From: Prunus persica
Taxonomy: Eukaryota; Streptophyta; Magnoliopsida; Rosales; Rosaceae
Length of the DNA stretch: 64,000 nt
Assembly: GCF_000346465.2 (NCBI RefSeq)
Contig: NC_034011.1
Location: 24,735,941-24,799,940 of the forward strand
Reading direction: 5' to 3'
Under the pieces are notes generated by a model. It saw nothing but the letters and a program-made list of their open reading frames with translations. It was not told the DNA's origin and did no database searches. Shown here one piece after another: positions 11,134-21,799 of the stretch (positions within the stretch are counted from its first letter, which is position 1; the number at the start of each line of letters is the position of its first letter). Both the position numbers and the translations under genes were made by a program.

Positions 11134-12689
11134 GAGAGCTTGTCTTCAATTTCTTTTCATTCCTATTGACGTACAGAAATTTGTGTTTTGCTTAGATGCT
11201 GCTATTTGTAATTTTCTACTTTATGTGGATGCTTAAGACATGTTATTGTTGTATTGTATTTTATGATTAAATATTGATTTATAATAAGCACGGGCCGTAG
11301 GCAGTTTATATATAGTGTTGCAAGCTCAATCAAGCCCACCTCAACTCGAAAGTCTTTAATGTAGAGTGTCTTGGCCCAAAATGTTGAGTATAGATGTAGA
11401 ATTCTATAGTGACGAGGCCCGATTTTTAATCGTTTGATCAAATTGATTTGTTTGATACAATATGACTCGAGTATGGATACTCAACCACAATGTTTTGCTG
11501 TTGAACTTCCAACTTGCCCGCTTTATTAAAAAACTATAAAATAAGATTTAGAAAACAAAACCCTGTACAGTCAAAGCAGCTGGATTGGATTTGGGTAGCG
11601 TGCTTTATCTGAAAAGGCCACATGGTTTACAGCGTGCCAACGACAAGTATCATAACCTTAAATAGATTTGCCTTCTTGATGGTTGATCTTTGCTTGGTCC
11701 ACAAACTTATATAGATTTAATAAATCGATAGACAGCCATTAGATTGTGCCTAAAATTGTTCAACTTTTGGGAAAACTTGTGTGTTTTATGCTAACTTGTC
11801 ATTATAATGATCCCACAAACTACAATCATCGTCAAACATTGAAAGACATTACTGATTGTGGCTTTTTTTTTTTACTTTTTCCCCTTTCCCACCCAACCAT
11901 TTTCAAACCTAGCAAATTTATTAGCATAAGCCCACAAGAAAAAAGGCCATTTCTTTACTCTCTTTTTTTTTGGTTTGGTTACACATTTCTTTTACTTATT
12001 AATCACTGGTAGAAAGACTTGTTTCATGTGGCATATGGTGTTTTAGGCGTGTCTTGCAGCATTGGTTATAATTCGGGTCTTCAAATTTTGCTTCTCTCAG
12101 TGTTTGGTTTATTAAGAAATCTATAACCCACAAGTAACTCTGGCTCTAGCCCAAAAGATAAAAAGAAGTGAATTTTATGTATTTCAAGCAGGGTTTCAGT
12201 CTTTTGTTTAGGATTTAACTTACAACATAATTAAAAAGTAAAAATAAGCACTCGAGATCCTAATTTCTCCCCTCTTCAATATCATATGTATCAAAAAATA
12301 TCAGGCACGATGCCACAGTCAAAGAAGAGAAGTTTGTCCTATTGACCTTCTTGAACACCATAATCCTAGAACACTTAAATCTTTTTTAATGCATGACAAT
12401 GAGATTTAGGTTGTGTTATGAAAAGCTACAGCCTTAACATTTTTTATTCGCTGCTAAATTTTATATTAACACAAGTTCAAAATTAAGAGTACAATATTTA
12501 TATATAGTAACCCAAATAATCAGGGTAAGTAGCCGATGGCAGTTGTAGATCTGAAAAGTGTACCTCTTCTTTATAATGAGCGCAAAAACAAAACTGCCCA
12601 AGAAAAGAAACATAAAGGCCCAAAAAGCAGAGAGCCTTGTTAGACAGAGTGTTCCAGAGCAACCGTTAGACTCTGCGAGAAAGAGAGCA
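11134..12689. other. Intergenic, no gene seen
   Basis: This stretch contains the chorismate mutase 3' flank and the phytocyanin promoter region. Frames are short and AT-rich. An ATG-initiated frame that begins at 12558 runs into the phytocyanin exon, but its N-terminal extension is basic and masks the signal peptide, so I treat it as leader. Confidence 0.5.
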
Positions 12690-14013
12690 ATGGAGGGACT
12701 GAGAAGAGGGGTTGGGTCTGGCTTGGCTATGGTGCTTGTGGTGCTCTTGTGCTTTGTGCTGGTGATGGTTCCGGAAGTATCAGCTACTCGATTTATAGTG
12801 GGAGGAGGGAACAAGGGGTGGACCAGCAATGTAAACTACACTATCTGGGCTCAAGACAAACACTTCTACAATGGAGATTGGCTCTGTAAGCTCCTCTTTT
12901 CTCAGATCCACTTTGCATACTAACTTCTTCATTTTCTTCTGTCATTGTTCTCTGTTCTCTGTTAGTCATTCATAGCTCAAAGCTTCTATTTTTAGCTCAA
13001 TTTTGGTTGATGTTGCAGCTGAGTAATTTAGATCTGGAAATTGCTTAATGGGTTTTGCTTATAGTTTTCTTATGCAAAATTGTTTCCTTGAAAAATAGTT
13101 ACTATGTTCAAAATTGTTACAGAGAGTTTGAATTTTTTCAGATTACCAAATAGTTGTTCTGAATCTTGTTTATTGATGTTTAAAGCTTATGTTAGAACTC
13201 AGTTTTGCCAAATGAAATGATGCATGTAGGAAAGAATAAAGGAAAAAAAAATAAAAATTGGTTATTCACGTCATTGAATGCGAGTTAGTGTGTTTCTCCA
13301 TTACCCTCAAATCCCATAGTATACAAGGTTTTCTTTTTAGGTTGATGTTTTAGTATTTTCCATGTATCATCCTGGCTGATTCAGATCTGCAACTTTTTTC
13401 TATTGCTTTCCTCTTGGCTTTTGGTGTGAGGAAGAAGGGGTCACCTTCTTATTTTATGTTTCTTATACAACAATTTACTTTCATATTTTAGTGTATCTTT
13501 TGGTTAGTTCTTAAAAGGTAGAAGTACATACTATTGTATATGAAAACTTCAAAGATGGAATCTTGGTATCTTTTCATGTCATTGGACTGTTGAATTTTAA
13601 ATAAGCACCAAATATTAATTTGCTACTATATAGCTAGTTGGTAATTCTGTTTTTTTTCTTCTCTTCCTCCAGTTTTTGTTTATGATAGGAACCAAATGAA
13701 TGTTCTAGAGGTGAACCAGACAGACTATGTGTCATGCAATGCTGATCATCCCCTTCACAACTGGACTACTGGAGCTGGAAGAGATGTGGTTCCACTGAAT
13801 GTGACCAGGCACTACTATTTCATAAGTGGCAACGGGTTCTGCTATGGTGGCGTGAAGATTGCTGTTAAAGTCGAAAACCCGCCTCCACCTCCCTCAGCTG
13901 CCCCATTGAAGAGCAAGAGCAGTGCTCTAACACCTGCTTACAGATCCCAATTTGTTTTACCTGCCGTTTTTGCCATTGGTGCAATGTGGGATGCATTGGT
14001 TCGGTTCTGTTAA
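12690..14013 (+). CDS. Early nodulin-like phytocyanin without copper ligands
   Basis: Two exons, 12690-12885 and 13673-14013, join in phase 1 to give 178 residues. The order is a signal peptide (about 1-32), one plastocyanin-like domain (about 33-132), a short Pro-rich linker (ENPPPPPSAAP) and a hydrophobic tail that could be a GPI-anchor signal. The disulfide cysteines are kept (C87 and C122). All four positions that bind copper in uclacyanin and stellacyanin proteins are changed: N75 for His, S117 for Cys, F121 for His and V126 for Met/Gln. It should therefore be a redox-inactive apoplastic or plasma-membrane glycoprotein of the ENODL class; several N-x-S/T sites are present. The start at 12690 gives the clean signal peptide. 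A paralogue lies about 4 kb downstream. Confidence 0.9.
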
Positions 14014-14634
14014 GTGCTGAGAATGCTGATGTTTAAACTTGAGCTATCATGGATGGAGATGTCACAATCACAAAACAGTGAGGATATCCAAATCAAAACT
14101 AGACATTTCTTCTAGCTGTAAGCTAAGCCATTAATTTGTGAGGGAAATTGAGCTGCCTTCTACTTTACATTCGATTTAATTTCTTTTGGTTTTTGGGGTT
14201 GTGATTTATTGGTGGTGTTTTTAATTTCACCTTGGTGTAGTTGATCAGAAATTGGAGAAAGGTTTTTTGATTGAGATAGTTTATGACTCTGAATACTTTT
14301 ATTTATTGCAGTATTTACATGCGTTGATTACGAAAGTCATAGTGAGTTGTTGAAAAAATCAATTGTAGTTTATGTGGTGGCCCCGTAAGCATGGAGCTGC
14401 ATGTGCCTTTTCTACTTGCTTCCCTATGTTTGTTAGAAAAATTAGGCCACTGATTTAGGAAACGACATTTGATTAAAGATGCATGCAGCACCATTGAACT
14501 TGGTCTTAGTATTTACATTTTTTTAGGTAATTAACGATCTGTAAGTTAATGACTGAGTTTTTAGATGAGAGTTTTTCTTACTTACTGTAATAAACTCCAG
14601 ACTAATTCTAAACAAATTTACCAAAGGCGTCATC
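14014..14634. other. Intergenic: phytocyanin 3' flank and GH81 upstream region
   Basis: I see no coding exon, RNA gene or clear repeat in this stretch. Confidence 0.5.
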
Positions 14635-16719
14635 ATGGCAAGGATGCTCAATTCTCTTGCTCTCATCCTCTCCATAGTCTGTTTTACTCTCTTGATCCCA
14701 CAGGCCACCCCCGCCCCTTTCCTCTTCCCAGCAACTCAATCCACAGTCCTCCCCGAGCCTTCAAACTTCTTCACCGCGAACCTCCTCACATCCCCTCTCC
14801 CCACCAACTCTTTCTTCCAAAACTTTGCTCTCAAGAATGGGGACCAGCCCGAGTACTTCCACCCCTACACCATCAGATCAGCATCCTCCTCTCTATCTCT
14901 CTCTTACCCATCTCTCTCCTACACCTCTGCATTCATTTCTCAACCCTTCACACCTGACCTCACCATCTCTGCCTCACAAACCAGCACCTTCCAAGATCCG
15001 AATAACAACCACCACCATGTAATATCCGACTTCAATGATCTCAGTGTCACTATAGACTTTCCCTCCTCTCACCTCCGCTTCTTTCTCGTCCGCGGAAGCC
15101 CCTTTGTCACATGCTTTGTTTCTACCCCTACTGCGGTTTCCATATCAACCAATTATACAATTCTCTCCTCCTCATCATCATTATCAAGTGACTCAAACAC
15201 CAAGGTCACCATCAAGCTCGAAAACAATCAGACATGGCTAATATACACCTCCTCCCCAATTGGCTTGACTGACAGCACCCCATCAACCTTAACGTTTGGT
15301 GAGTTTTCTGGGATTGTTCGAGTTGCGGTATTGCCGGATTCTGATCCAAAATCCGAAGCAATTCTTGACCAGTTCAGTACTTGTTATCCGACTTCTGGTG
15401 CAGCTGTGCTTGGAAGGCCGTATACTTTGGTATATAAATGGGAAAATGATGGACCTGGAGATTTGCTTATGCTAGCTCATCCTCTCCATCTGCGGCTCCT
15501 ATCTCATGCTACTGTTTTGAAGGATTTTAAGTACAAAAGCATTGATGGTGATCTGGTTGGTATTGTTGGTGATTCATGGGTGTTACAACCAAAGCCTGTT
15601 CCAATCACTTGGCATTCAGTTGGAGGAATCAAAGAAAATTTCTACTCCGAAATTATATCTGCGCTTCGTCGGGACGTTGAGGCTCTAAACTCAGCTGAAG
15701 TAACAACTACATCTTCATATTTTTATGGGAAATTGATTGCTAGAGCAGCAAGATTGGCTTTGATTGCTGAGGAGGTGGCTTGTCTAGATGTGATTACATC
15801 AATTAAGAAATTCTTGATTGAGACAATTGAGCCATGGTTGGAGGGTACTTTTAGTGGCAATGGTTTTTTGTATGATGCAAAATGGGGTGGGCTTACTACT
15901 AAACAAGGATCAACTGATTCTGGTGCAGATTTTGGATTTGGAATTTATAATGATCACCATTTCCATCTGGGGTACTTTGTTTATGGTGTTTCAGTGCTTG
16001 CAAAGATTGAGCCTGCATGGGGGGCCAAGTACAAGCCCCAAGCATATTCCCTTGTGGAGGATTTTATTAACACTGGCAAGCTATCAAATTTGCTTTATCC
16101 ACGTCTGAGATCCTTTGATCTATACAAACTGCACTCATGGGCAGGAGGCTTAACCGAATTTGCCGACGGGAGGAACCAAGAGAGCACAAGTGAGGCAGTA
16201 AATGCCTACTACTCAGCTGCTATGATGGGGAAGGCCTATGGAGACACTCAACTTGAGGCCACAGGATCAATGCTTGCCGCGTTGGAAATTCAGGCAGCTC
16301 AAATGTGGTGGCATGTAAGAGAGGGAGGCAACAAAATTTATGAGAAAGATTTCACAAAGGAAAATAGGATGGTGGGAGTTGTGTGGTCAACCAAGAGAGA
16401 CAGTGGACTTTGGTTTGCTCCTTCAGAGGCAAGAGAGATCAGGCTTGGAATTCAAATGCTACCCATTTCGCCCATCACTGAGGTTTTGTTTTCTGATGTT
16501 GGCTTTGCTAGGGAAGTTGTGAATTGGACATTGCCAGCTCTCCATAGGGAAGGAGAGGGAGTTGGTGAAGGGTGGAAAGGGTTTGTGTATTGTGTTCAAG
16601 GGATCTATGATAAAGAAGGTGCTTTGGAGAAGATTAGGAGCTTGAAGGGTTTTGATGATGGAAATTCTCTCACTAATCTCTTATGGTGGATTCACAGTAG
16701 GAAGTTAAGTAAAGTTTGA
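14635..16719 (+). CDS. Glycoside hydrolase family 81 endo-1,3-beta-glucanase
   Basis: This is a single exon of 694 residues. The first 26 or so residues are a signal peptide ending near PQATPAP. The N-terminal beta-sandwich contains FPATQSTVLPEPSNFF and PLPTNSFFQNF, and the family's catalytic (alpha/alpha) barrel follows. It shows SGADFGFGIYNDHHFHLGYF (D432 and D440 region) and RNQESTSEAVNAYY (E516, E520), the two acidic motifs that mark the GH81 active site. GH81 enzymes are inverting endo-beta-1,3-glucanases that act on laminarin-like and callose-like glucans. In plants they are linked to callose turnover and binding of oomycete wall glucans. Length is as expected and no lesion is seen. The two flanking phytocyanins are also apoplastic, but I see no evidence of co-regulation. 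Confidence 0.95.
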   Translation: MARMLNSLALILSIVCFTLLIPQATPAPFLFPATQSTVLPEPSNFFTANLLTSPLPTNSFFQNFALKNGDQPEYFHPYTIRSASSSLSLSYPSLSYTSAFISQPFTPDLTISASQTSTFQDPNNNHHHVISDFNDLSVTIDFPSSHLRFFLVRGSPFVTCFVSTPTAVSISTNYTILSSSSSLSSDSNTKVTIKLENNQTWLIYTSSPIGLTDSTPSTLTFGEFSGIVRVAVLPDSDPKSEAILDQFSTCYPTSGAAVLGRPYTLVYKWENDGPGDLLMLAHPLHLRLLSHATVLKDFKYKSIDGDLVGIVGDSWVLQPKPVPITWHSVGGIKENFYSEIISALRRDVEALNSAEVTTTSSYFYGKLIARAARLALIAEEVACLDVITSIKKFLIETIEPWLEGTFSGNGFLYDAKWGGLTTKQGSTDSGADFGFGIYNDHHFHLGYFVYGVSVLAKIEPAWGAKYKPQAYSLVEDFINTGKLSNLLYPRLRSFDLYKLHSWAGGLTEFADGRNQESTSEAVNAYYSAAMMGKAYGDTQLEATGSMLAALEIQAAQMWWHVREGGNKIYEKDFTKENRMVGVVWSTKRDSGLWFAPSEAREIRLGIQMLPISPITEVLFSDVGFAREVVNWTLPALHREGEGVGEGWKGFVYCVQGIYDKEGALEKIRSLKGFDDGNSLTNLLWWIHSRKLSKV

Positions 16720-17801
16720 TCTCCTAATTTTGGTTTAACTAAACCAAATTCAATTCAATTAGAACTCTTGAGGGGTGCAAAGCATTTGTGAGGTGGGTGT
16801 GCAAAGAAAGCTCTTGGGTGTCTCTGACAAATCCCTCCTCATCCGAACCATAGAATGGGCCTCTGAATGGACCAAAGTTGCCCAAGCAGAAATAAAATCT
16901 GGACTTTTTGAGATTATGGATATATTTTGAGCTCATTTGTTCTTGTGTCATGTAAGCAGATCCAATTGGATGAATTTGTTCATGTTCACGTGGAACATAC
17001 ATACATCCCTAACATAAATTTCATTTTGCTTTATGTTATTTCTTTTTTTGGTTTGGTCATGCTATAATTATCCTTCTGCTTGAGTCTTCCTATCATACAA
17101 CAACTTATACGTAACGTACACTTTCGATCTAACGGTGATTATCATTCTATACCGCAAGTAGAAAAATGTGAACTCGTCACATCTAACGATTAAAAGAGCT
17201 GATGTATGACATAAATTGTAGTATGGTAGGATTATTCTTTTCTTTCCTTTATTTTGTTTTGGAAGGTTTGGTGTCAGAGCATATGAGAGCCTCTCTATCT
17301 TATGCTTTATTTTCTTGCTTTTTTCTTTAAATTTTTGGCCGGCTTTATTTTTATTGCTTTATTTACTTACTGTTCAATGTAAAATCAAATTATTGCGAAT
17401 CTGTTTGGTGCTTTATTTATTTATTTTACAGTGAGAAGTAGCAAATAGCACGTGGCTTGCTTTTAGAAGCCTTGTTCTTCACTGAACCAGTTACGCCAAC
17501 ACACTCACTCAGTCGTGTAAGTGTAACCGCTCTGAAACATTCTTCATAGGATGGGAGTTGAGCTGGACCCCACCAACCAACCGTAACTCATTTTTTCAAA
17601 CAATCCCCTTGTGCCACGTCATTGATAACACCAAAAAGCCCTTCTGCGCCAGTAGAGATATCTGACTCATGTCCTCGTAGCTTGAGCTAAAGAGAAGAAG
17701 ACTTCACGTTTCTCTCGAGGCTGCTGAATCTGATCCCTCCCTCCCTCTACAAATACCATCAACGAAACAAGCCTTGAACTTAATTAGAGATAAATTAAGC
17801 A
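16720..17801. other. Intergenic, no gene seen
   Basis: The final 100 or so bases are CT-rich and contain CTACAAATACC (about 17747), a possible weak TATA-type element for the phytocyanin gene. Nothing else stands out. Confidence 0.45.
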
Positions 17802-18938
17802 ATGAAAATGGTGATGAGGAGCAATTACAGTTGCAGATTAGCAGGGTTTAGATGGACTGCGGTGGTGATCACGGCGATTACGGTGGGGTGGCTCATGACG
17901 TCTGCAAACGGCGTGCTGCATAAGGTGGGAGGCGCACAAGGATGGAACCAGAACGTGAATTACACCGAGTGGTCTGCCAATGAGAATTTTTACGTCGGCG
18001 AATGGCTCTGTACGTTTTTTATTTTTATATAATCACCTCCTTCTATTTTTCTGTTCTTTCTTATTTTTGGACCGTCTATAATCTAAGTATGTAGTTTCTC
18101 ATACATTTAAATTCAACATTTTCTTGTGGTTGAATTTTAAGAACACGTACATTTCACAAAGCATAAATAAGAGCGTTGCGTTTTGATAAATTAGCTGTGC
18201 AACACTGATTTATTAAAGAGGTTGGTTTAGTTTGAATTTTGATTACATCAAACTTTTTTTATTTATACAAGTGATAGTTTAAACGTCTTAATCGAAACAA
18301 TAAAAATTTATTTTCGTGACATGTTTATAATAAAGGAGGTTAAAATTTATATTTAGCGGGGGTTTTAGTATAATTTTCCCTTTCGTAACCTTTAATTTTT
18401 GCCCAACTTGCCAAGTAACCTGATTTTATTTTGGCTTATCTTAGCTATTAATAATTGGGAGTCGTATCTTCTTCTCTTGCATTTTGCCTTTTTAATTTTC
18501 TTAAAACATATAATAAAAATGAAAATAAAGTGACTGACTTTGTTTGTACTGTTCATCTTGTGTTTGCAAGTATTCAATTTTGACAAGCGGTATTACAATG
18601 TGCTGGAGGTGAACAAGAGCAGCTTTGAAAGCTGCAATGACCAAGGCTTCATGAAGAACATAACCCGGGGCGGCCGAGATGTGTATCAACTAACGGAGGA
18701 CAGGCCCTATTACTTCCTCTCCGGTGGAGGCTACTGCTTCCACGGCATGAGACTGGCTCTGGTTGCCCTCCAAGATCAGCAGCAGCTCCCGCCTGCTCCA
18801 GCACTTGCCCCATCTACAAATGCTGCTTCTCCTAATTCCTTACCCTCAGCAAAAATGTTCATATTTCTATCCGCCACTGTGATTTCCCTAGGCCTACATT
18901 TAATGTGGGACGTTGATCTCTGTAAATCATATGTATAA
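17802..18938 (+). CDS. Second early nodulin-like phytocyanin, copper site mostly lost
   Basis: Exons 17802-18009 and 18571-18938 join in phase 1, at the same place as in the paralogue at 12690, giving 191 residues. A basic N-terminus precedes a signal segment (AVVITAITVGWLMTSANG) and a plastocyanin-like domain (VLHKVGGAQGWNQNVNY...). A PPAPALAPS linker and a hydrophobic tail follow. The cysteine pair for the disulfide is kept. The first His, the Cys and the second His of the copper site are Asn, Ser and Tyr, while the axial position keeps Met (FHGMRL). Copper binding is therefore unlikely. The tail could signal a GPI anchor but continues with polar residues, so anchoring is less certain than in the upstream copy. 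Confidence 0.88.
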
Positions 18939-19577
18939 GAGTGGATCATCATTGTCATACAAGTAGTGGTAGTATTTGGTAAGATTTGAATGGTTGTGAA
19001 TGTCAATTGTTGCTAATTAATTGGTGTTTATCGATTTGAAATCAACAACATTTAATCAATTTATATGAATTGTAGATTATTGGATATTTGGTTACCGTAA
19101 TTATGATTTTACAACTTTGAAATTCTCATCGGCACTTCAAAAAAGTGATGATGCACTCCTCTTTTGTGTTTTTGTAAAAGAAGAGGAGGGAGGATTGCAC
19201 AATAACTTTTTTGGAAATGTCAAATATCAATTCTCTAAAGTTTTAATATTTATAAGAAAAGGAATTTCCTGACATGTGCCGCGGTGACATAAGTGTAACA
19301 CTCAGCAATCTATAAGGGCAAAATAGTCAAAACCGAAACTATATTATGAACCGATGAGCTCGAAGTTGGGCCCGGCCAAACCACACAAAGGTTCAAAACT
19401 GAAATTTTGTCATGCCTAAAGTACCCGAATGTATATGGAAATTACAAGAATAACCTCGGCGAGTTTCCCTCTCTTCCGTTTAGACTGGTAACCTATACCC
19501 AAGCCCTGAACACCACACTCTTCAGCTGTGAGCCTGTGAGAGAAACAAAACCCAGTTCATATAATTTCTGAAGATAA
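18939..19577. other. Intergenic between phytocyanin and MinE genes
   Basis: No gene is seen. The last 100 bases form the likely MinE leader. Confidence 0.45.
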
Positions 19578-20851
19578 ATGGCGATTTCTGGTGAATTGGG
19601 GATCTCTGCAATATTGGGTTCTTGCCCTTTTAAGCACCACTCTCTGGGAAGCTCTCTCAAGCCCTCCAAGGTTTGCATTTCCCCTTTTATCTTGCACCAC
19701 TATCTGTGAAGCTCTCTCCAACCCTCCAGGGCTTGCTGCAAAAGATTTCAAATTTCATGCATTATCCAACTGGGTTTCACGAGTTAGCTCCAATTTCCTC
19801 ATGCATTGCTGGCCATTTGGAAATCTGGTTGAAAATTTGGTTTTCTATGCCTGCTGGGGTTGTTTTTGTGTATTCTCTGTTCTGCTTGTTGTTTGTCTGT
19901 CTATTTATCGTTTTACTGTCAATGTATGAAAATTAATACTGAAAATAGTAATTATAGTAAGCTGGGAACAATTTGTTAAAGCTATCATTATGTAGGTGTG
20001 AATGTTTTACCTTTTGATTTTGAGTTACATTACATTACCCTTCCCTTCTGTCAAGTAGATTTTAGAGATTTGGATTTGACTAATTTTTCAAATTCCATTT
20101 AAAGAATGCCTGAACCAGGATTTAGGACTTAGGAGAGTAATGCTTAGCGCCTAGTTCTTTCATTGAGTTTTGTGATGCTTTTACTGAATTCTCTGATATT
20201 TGATTGATGAAATTCCTGTCTAATATCTAATGCTGCCTAGGGCTTCAATTGCAAGGACTTCATTTTTGAAAAATGCAACTATTCATATTTCAGGTAACAT
20301 TGAAGGGTTTTAATGGAGGAGGTAGTTCACGGGTGATGATTCAAACGTCCTTAAATCTGGAAGGCTACAAGTCTAAGTGCCAGTGTAGACAAACGTTTGG
20401 GATTGCAGAAAACAGTGAACCTTTTCCCGGACCTCTAAGCCAAGAAACAGAGGGCTTTCTCCTCCGTTCTATAAACATGAGCTTTTTTGAGCGTTTAAAC
20501 TTGGCATGGAAGATAGTGTTCCCTTCACCATCGACAAGAAGGAATTCTAATGCAAAGATAGCCAAGCAGCGGTTGCAGATGATCCTCTTCTCAGATCGAT
20601 GCGCAGTAACTGATGACGCGAAGGAGAAGATTGTGAGCAACATTGTTGGTGCTCTATCCGATTTCGTGGAAATAGAGTCACAGGATAATGTCCAGCTTAG
20701 TGTCTCAACAGATGAAGACCTAGGCACAGTGTATTCTGTTACAATCCCTGTTCGGCGTGTGAAGCCTGAATATCATCAAGATGAGGATGATGTTGGGGTC
20801 ATAACCAATGATGAGTACAAGGATATTGGGGAACACATTGGATCTTATTGA
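19578..20851 (+). CDS. MINE1: Plastid division site-placement factor MinE
   Basis: Two exons, 19578-19670 and 20294-20851, join in phase 0 to give 216 residues. The first 70 or so residues, Ser-rich with HHSLGSSLKPSK, are a transit peptide plus a plant-specific linker. The MinE domain begins near residue 90 with SINMSFFERLNLAWKIVFP and continues through NAKIAKQRLQMILFSDRC, VSNIVGALSDFVEIES and YSVTIPVRRVKP. MinE acts on the inner side of the chloroplast envelope and stimulates the MinD ATPase, which confines the FtsZ ring to mid-plastid. The chosen donor is GTTTGC, a weak GT site, but it joins in frame and reproduces the expected SSK/V junction. Reading on would hit a stop within 13 codons. 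Confidence 0.92.
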
Positions 20852-21799
20852 TATGAAGTTTGATTTCCACATCCCTAACAACTCTCTCTCTCTGTGTTTT
20901 TAGCATTATTACATTTCATGGTAGAGCAGCTTTTAACTAATTAGTCTCATATGATTCTATATTGCTCATGCTGTAATCAAAGAGCAATTAAGGGAGTTCA
21001 TCTCATCCTCTTTCCATAGCCATTCTCCATATTCATGTCACCTCAAGATTCTCTCTCATTTTTTGTCATTCAGCACATGATGCGATGGACATGCATGCAT
21101 GTTATGAATTTTCGCAACTGAGAAGCCTTGTCAAGAATTATCTGGTCGAGCTTTTCAAGCATCCTTCTAGGATTAGGAGGAATTCTTTTAGACTCGGGAC
21201 CACAAAGACCATTACAAGAACAGAAAAAAATCAACTAACCGCCCACGAACTAAGAAATCACACAACATATGCCTATCATACATATACAATTTCACTTGAG
21301 ATCATCTAATTTCAAAGGAAATTCATACATATTCTACTGAAAAAATGAAAGGAAAACAGTATATTGATGGATACCTACAATTTCATTTGTTCAATTAGTG
21401 TCTGGAGGTAAGTAATCACATAATATATGCAGATCATACTTAAAATTTTACTTAGGATCATATAGTTTCAAAAGCAATTCAAACAGATTGTATTGAAAAA
21501 ATGAAAGCCAAATAGTTGGGTCGTGTAGCATGAGATCTGGATGGATGGATACCTATTATGGATTGAGCTATGAGATGTGACTTATTCGAGTTATGATTGA
21601 TTTTGTTATAGTTATAGACACGAGTTTGTTGGGTTTGGAAAGTAGACTGATCGTAAGTTAACCTTGGTTTGAAATAGGCCTCTGAAGTTGGGCCTTTGAA
21701 ATATCTTTAATAACCCATTTCGAGATAAGATAAAACAGGTCAGCTTCTTCGCTGCTCTGAGCTCCACACTTCCTCGGAACCCTCCTTGCCTTTGCTTTC
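20852..21799. other. Intergenic with a diverged direct duplication
   Basis: Two copies of a segment of about 100 bp (21256-21355 and 21415-21511) share ATCACA, CATATGC-like, GATCAT and ATTGAAAAAATGAAAG blocks. No gene is found. Confidence 0.55.

Noticed and set aside
12558..12689. Upstream in-frame ATG for the first phytocyanin
   Set aside because: It adds about 44 mainly basic residues ahead of the signal peptide, which would prevent secretion. The start at 12690 fits the family.
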